Source of the DNA: Clostridiaceae bacterium
Lineage (GTDB): Bacteria; Bacillota; Clostridia; UBA1212; DUPL01
Length of the DNA stretch: 8,630 nt
Assembly: GCA_012522035.1 (NCBI GenBank)
Contig: JAAYLF010000091.1
Location: 1 to 8,630, forward strand
Reading direction: 5' to 3'
Below, piece after piece: positions 5,753 through 8,630 of the stretch (positions are counted from its first letter, which is position 1; each line of letters begins with the position of its first letter). A program made the translations under genes and the position numbers. The notes beneath the pieces were generated by a model. The model ran no database searches and had not been told where the DNA came from. It saw only the letters and a list, made by a program, of their open reading frames with translations.

Positions 5753-6995
5753 GGATTATGGCAGGCGTGCCAAAAGCGCATCCCGTGTTCTTGCAGTGGC
5801 TGATGCTGTGAAGAAAAACAGGGCATTGGAGCTTGCTGCAAAAAAGATTAAAGAGAACAGGGATTATCTCATCAAGGAAAATGAAAAGGATATTGAATTT
5901 GCTGTTAATAATGGCATATCATCAGCCATGGTAGACAGATTAAGACTTACCGACAAGAGGATTGATGATATGGCTGCAGGACTTCTCCAGTTGGTTAATT
6001 TACCGGATCCAATAGGGGAAGTGATCCATGGAACAGTTAGACCAAATGGGCTTGAAATTCTTAAAAAGAGGGTACCTCTTGGTGTAATTGGCATTATATA
6101 TGAGTCAAGACCCAACGTAACAGCAGATGCGGCTGGTTTGTGTGTCAAGTCCGGCAATGCATGCATATTAAGAGGTGGCAGTGAAGCTTTCAACTCAAAC
6201 CTGGCCATAGCCAAGCTTTTTAAGGAAGCATTAAAGGAGGCAGGACTTCCTGAAGATTGCGTAACCCTTATAGACAATACGGACAGGGCAATAGTTAATG
6301 CTCTTATGAAGCTTAATAAATATGTGGATGTCCTCATACCAAGAGGCGGAAAAGGTCTGATAAATAATGTGGTTATGAATTCCACAGTATCAGTAATACA
6401 GACTGGTGAGGGCATATGCCATCTTTATGTGGATTGTGATGCTGATTTGGACATGGCTTTGAAAGTCACAATGAATGCAAAGATACAAAGGCCATCGGTT
6501 TGCAATGCGATCGAAACCCTGCTTGTTTCAAAAGCTGTTGCAGACAAGTTCCTGCCTGTGGTTGTGAAAGAACTTATGGAGAAGAATGTGGAAGTAAGGG
6601 TGTGCAGTGTATCCAAGGCAATACTAGGTAATGTTGACGGTGTAAAAGACGCTGATGATAGTGATTGGGATACTGAGTACAATGACCTTATACTCTCCAT
6701 AAAAACAGTTGATGGCATAGATGAGGCAATTGAACATATCAACACTCATGGCACAATGCATTCAGAATCGATTATTACAAAATCCTATGACAAGGCACGT
6801 AAATTCCAGAATGAAGTTGATGCATCCAGCGTTTATGTAAACTGCTCTACAAGATTTACAGACGGCTTTGAGTTTGGTTTGGGTGCAGAGATTGGAATAA
6901 GCAATCAAAAGCTTCATGCAAGAGGTCCAATGGGCCTTTATGAACTAACCACGGTGAAATACCTGATAAATGGGAACGGACAGGTTAGAGAGTAA
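5730..6995 (+). CDS. proA: Gamma-glutamyl phosphate reductase (glutamate-5-semialdehyde dehydrogenase) ProA
   Basis: ProA reduces gamma-glutamyl phosphate with NADPH to glutamate-5-semialdehyde, which cyclises to pyrroline-5-carboxylate for ProC. The 421-residue length is standard. Family blocks seen in order are VPLGVIGIIYESRPNVTADAA (115-135), LRGGSEAFNSN (147-157), IPRGGKGLI (203-211), the catalytic RPSVCNAIETLL with Cys258, NTHGTMHSESIIT, and the C-terminal DASSVYVNCSTRFTDGFEFG and KLHARGPMGL motifs. ATG 5730 is preceded by a very strong AAAGGAGG (5713-5720); an in-frame TTG at 5706 lies before that site and is not used. The gene overlaps the end of proB by 23 bases, so the labile intermediate's two enzymes are translated from one message. 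No proC is present in the window. The gene is intact, with no oddities beyond the overlap. Confidence 0.97.
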   Translation: MNVQEYVEDYGRRAKSASRVLAVADAVKKNRALELAAKKIKENRDYLIKENEKDIEFAVNNGISSAMVDRLRLTDKRIDDMAAGLLQLVNLPDPIGEVIHGTVRPNGLEILKKRVPLGVIGIIYESRPNVTADAAGLCVKSGNACILRGGSEAFNSNLAIAKLFKEALKEAGLPEDCVTLIDNTDRAIVNALMKLNKYVDVLIPRGGKGLINNVVMNSTVSVIQTGEGICHLYVDCDADLDMALKVTMNAKIQRPSVCNAIETLLVSKAVADKFLPVVVKELMEKNVEVRVCSVSKAILGNVDGVKDADDSDWDTEYNDLILSIKTVDGIDEAIEHINTHGTMHSESIITKSYDKARKFQNEVDASSVYVNCSTRFTDGFEFGLGAEIGISNQKLHARGPMGLYELTTVKYLINGNGQVRE

Positions 6996-7031
6996 ATAAA
7001 AACGGACGCTGACTTAAAGTCAACGTCCGTT
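6994..7031 (-). terminator. Bidirectional intrinsic terminator between proA and the penicillin-binding protein gene
   Basis: Arms 7001-7014 and 7018-7031 (core AACGGACG...CGTCCGTT) form a 14-bp stem with a three-base loop. One position is C/A when read on the plus strand but becomes a G-U pair in the minus-strand RNA. The minus-strand transcript then runs into a U-rich tail (TTTTTATTT), whereas the plus strand has only ATTGTTATC after the stem. The element therefore fits best as the terminator of the leftward penicillin-binding protein gene, ending five bases after its stop, while also likely ending proBA transcripts less efficiently. Confidence 0.75.
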
Positions 7032-7035
7032 ATTG

Positions 7036-8630
7036 TTATCTTAAAGGATCGTGATAAGTGCAAACTTCGGTAGGTTCTGTTCCTCGTATGAACATCTCAT
7101 CTTTCACGACTCGATTTGCGGCATAACAACCGCTGTGAGGTATTCCTCCTGACATGTTGCATATGTCCATATACACAAGGTCTGGGGAAGTTTCAAATGG
7201 AATTGCTTCAAGGTCTGCATGTATCTTGGACATTACAGTACCAAAAAGTCTTGCGGCACTTCCGTATTCACTTGCAGTTATGGACTTCATGTTGTCGTAT
7301 CCGTACCATACTGCAGCTGTGTAGTATGGTGTATACCCACAGAACCAGTAGTCATAGTTATTGTTGGTTGTACCAGTCTTACCAGCAGTTGGAATCATCT
7401 CTCCCTTTGCATTGTATACCTGGGCACGACCACCGGTACCCTGATAGTCGGTGATGACATGGTTTAGAATCGATGTCATGATATATGGGGTCTTGTCATC
7501 CTCGAATACTATATGGGATTTCTGGGTCTTGTTTATTATTACATTGCCATTTCTGTCGACAACTTTAGTATATGTTATTGGTTCAATATACATACCTCTG
7601 TTGGCAAAGGCAGAGTAAGCAGCAGCCATCTGCAGTGGAGTAACGCCTCGTGAGAATCCTCCAAGACCTGCAGCAAGCTGGGTCTCTTCAGTCCTGTCTA
7701 TGCCGAGCTTCTTGAGATAATTTAGCCCAAGGGTTACATTGTCTTTGTAAAGAAGTATTGCACATATGTTCGAAGACCTTACAAGGGCTTTTCGTGCAGT
7801 TATCAAACCTGCATGCCATCCGCCTGAGTTGACTGGCCAAGGGACATCAGGTCTTTGTGGGTCAAGAAAAACTTCCTTGTCCTCTAGTACCGTACCTGCT
7901 GTAATTATGTGTTTATCAATCAGAGGGCCATAGATAAGTATTGGCTTTATTGCAGAACCTGGCTGTCTGTATGCGCTTGTAGCCCTGTTGAAAGTAAGGT
8001 TCTTGTTCTTTTCGCCGTATCCGCCATAAATTGCAATCACATGACCTTTTTTAGGATCCATTACAACTATGGCAGACTGGGCCTGGGCTTCCGGATCCAA
8101 TATGTTTTCATTGATAGGGAAGTTTTCTACCTTGCAGTATTCTTCCTCTACTATTTTCTGTATCTTGGTATTCTGGGTTGTGTAAATATGGATACCTGTA
8201 TTGTATATGATATTTGTTGCCTGTTTTCTGGTGTAGCCCATGGCCATCAGGTCATTTCTTATGTCTGTTATAACGGTATCGACAAAATAGGAGTGCCTTG
8301 AGTTTGCACTGGCTTCCTTTCTGTAGTCTTCATTAAATACAAGCTCTGTCTGAATTGCTTCAATATATTCCTCGTCGGTAATAAAACCAAGTTTTAACAT
8401 CTGGTCGAGAATGACAACCTGACGCTTGTATGCGTTTTCACGCCCCAGTGTAGTAAGCGGGTTGTATTTCCCTGGGTTGTTTGTTATTCCTGCAAGAAAT
8501 GCACATTCAGCAAGATTCAGTTCAGTAACATCCTTCTCGAAATATGCCTTGGCAGCAGTTTTGACGCCATACAAGTCGTGTCCCATGTATATGACGTTAA
8601 TATATAGCTCAAGTATCTCATCCTTGCTGA
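7036..8630 (-). CDS. Class A penicillin-binding protein (PBP1A-like), C-terminal part, cut by window edge
   Basis: This is a bifunctional peptidoglycan glycosyltransferase/DD-transpeptidase acting outside the membrane. The window starts inside the glycosyltransferase (GT51) domain: the edge reads SKDEILELYINVIYMGHDLYG, then AAKAYFEKDVTELNLAECAFLAGI, the end of that domain. Counting from the Met at 8586, the transpeptidase domain has the catalytic SxxK as Ser211-Ala-Ile-Lys214 (YRQPGSAIKP), SxN as Ser271-Ser-Asn273, and KTG at 403-405 (AGKTGTTNNN). The protein ends about 110 residues after KTG, without a recognisable PASTA or fibronectin-type tail. The Met at 8586 is internal: the frame stays open for 14 more codons to the edge and continues the domain. 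The cytoplasmic tail, membrane anchor and catalytic Glu of the GT51 domain lie outside the window. It converges with proA and shares its terminator. Confidence 0.95.
   Translation of the reverse strand, partial: SKDEILELYINVIYMGHDLYGVKTAAKAYFEKDVTELNLAECAFLAGITNNPGKYNPLTTLGRENAYKRQVVILDQMLKLGFITDEEYIEAIQTELVFNEDYRKEASANSRHSYFVDTVITDIRNDLMAMGYTRKQATNIIYNTGIHIYTTQNTKIQKIVEEEYCKVENFPINENILDPEAQAQSAIVVMDPKKGHVIAIYGGYGEKNKNLTFNRATSAYRQPGSAIKPILIYGPLIDKHIITAGTVLEDKEVFLDPQRPDVPWPVNSGGWHAGLITARKALVRSSNICAILLYKDNVTLGLNYLKKLGIDRTEETQLAAGLGGFSRGVTPLQMAAAYSAFANRGMYIEPITYTKVVDRNGNVIINKTQKSHIVFEDDKTPYIMTSILNHVITDYQGTGGRAQVYNAKGEMIPTAGKTGTTNNNYDYWFCGYTPYYTAAVWYGYDNMKSITASEYGSAARLFGTVMSKIHADLEAIPFETSPDLVYMDICNMSGGIPHSGCYAANRVVKDEMFIRGTEPTEVCTYHDPLR

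Noticed and set aside
5864..6415. 183-residue minus-strand open frame opposite proA
   Set aside because: Antisense to highly conserved ProA blocks; low-complexity Ser/Leu/Pro composition typical of a shadow frame.
7909..8301. 130-residue plus-strand open frame inside the penicillin-binding protein gene
   Set aside because: Antisense to the transpeptidase-coding region, with Cys/Tyr/Phe-rich random-looking sequence and no convincing ribosome site.
1..8630. CRISPR array, tRNA or rRNA genes, phage or toxin-antitoxin genes
   Set aside because: Reading both strands, I saw no regularly spaced repeats, no tRNA-like cloverleaf arms and no recognisable defence or phage protein; intergenic space is too small apart from 116-315.

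Overview
The window looks like chromosomal DNA from an anaerobic, low-to-medium-GC Gram-positive bacterium of the class Clostridia. The relatives that fit best are the Acetivibrio/Ruminiclostridium-type cellulolytic clostridia, but this is inferred from gene content and protein wording, not from a database search. Supporting points are strong AGGAGG-type ribosome binding sites, frequent TTG and GTG starts, a NifU-like/GGGtGRT gene pair typical of strict anaerobes, a short glutamate 5-kinase, and a class A penicillin-binding protein with a short C-terminus.

Layout. (1) Positions 1-115, minus strand: the first 38 codons of a helix-turn-helix protein, probably the transposase of an ISNCY/IS1202-like insertion sequence, cut by the window edge. 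Upstream of it, 116-236 holds an 11-bp inverted repeat and GACAT direct repeats that may be the element's end. (2) 237-3071, plus strand: a promoter followed by four tightly packed genes, an amidohydrolase of unknown substrate, tsaE, tsaB and rimI. The junctions overlap by 8, 13 and 10 nt. (3) 3080-4897, plus strand: a near-consensus promoter, a NifU-like iron-sulfur scaffold gene, a GGGtGRT-family gene, and a strong intrinsic terminator. (4) 4913-6995, plus strand: proB and proA overlapping by 23 nt. (5) 6994-7031: a hairpin terminator shared by convergent genes. (6) 7036-8630, minus strand: the C-terminal two thirds or so of a class A penicillin-binding protein, whose N-terminus lies outside the window.

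How the genes work together. TsaE and TsaB are parts of the machinery that makes N6-threonylcarbamoyladenosine (t6A) at position 37 of ANN-decoding tRNAs; their partners TsaC and TsaD are not here. RimI is the N-alpha-acetyltransferase that commonly travels with tsaB. ProB and ProA carry out the first two steps from glutamate toward proline; ProC is not here. The penicillin-binding protein polymerises and cross-links peptidoglycan.

The least understood part is the NifU-like/GGGtGRT pair. It has its own promoter and terminator, close gene coupling and many cysteines, but no established function that I know of. It is the best candidate here for an undescribed system. The rest is mostly ordinary housekeeping DNA, with some interesting regulatory details in front of proB and in front of the amidohydrolase.
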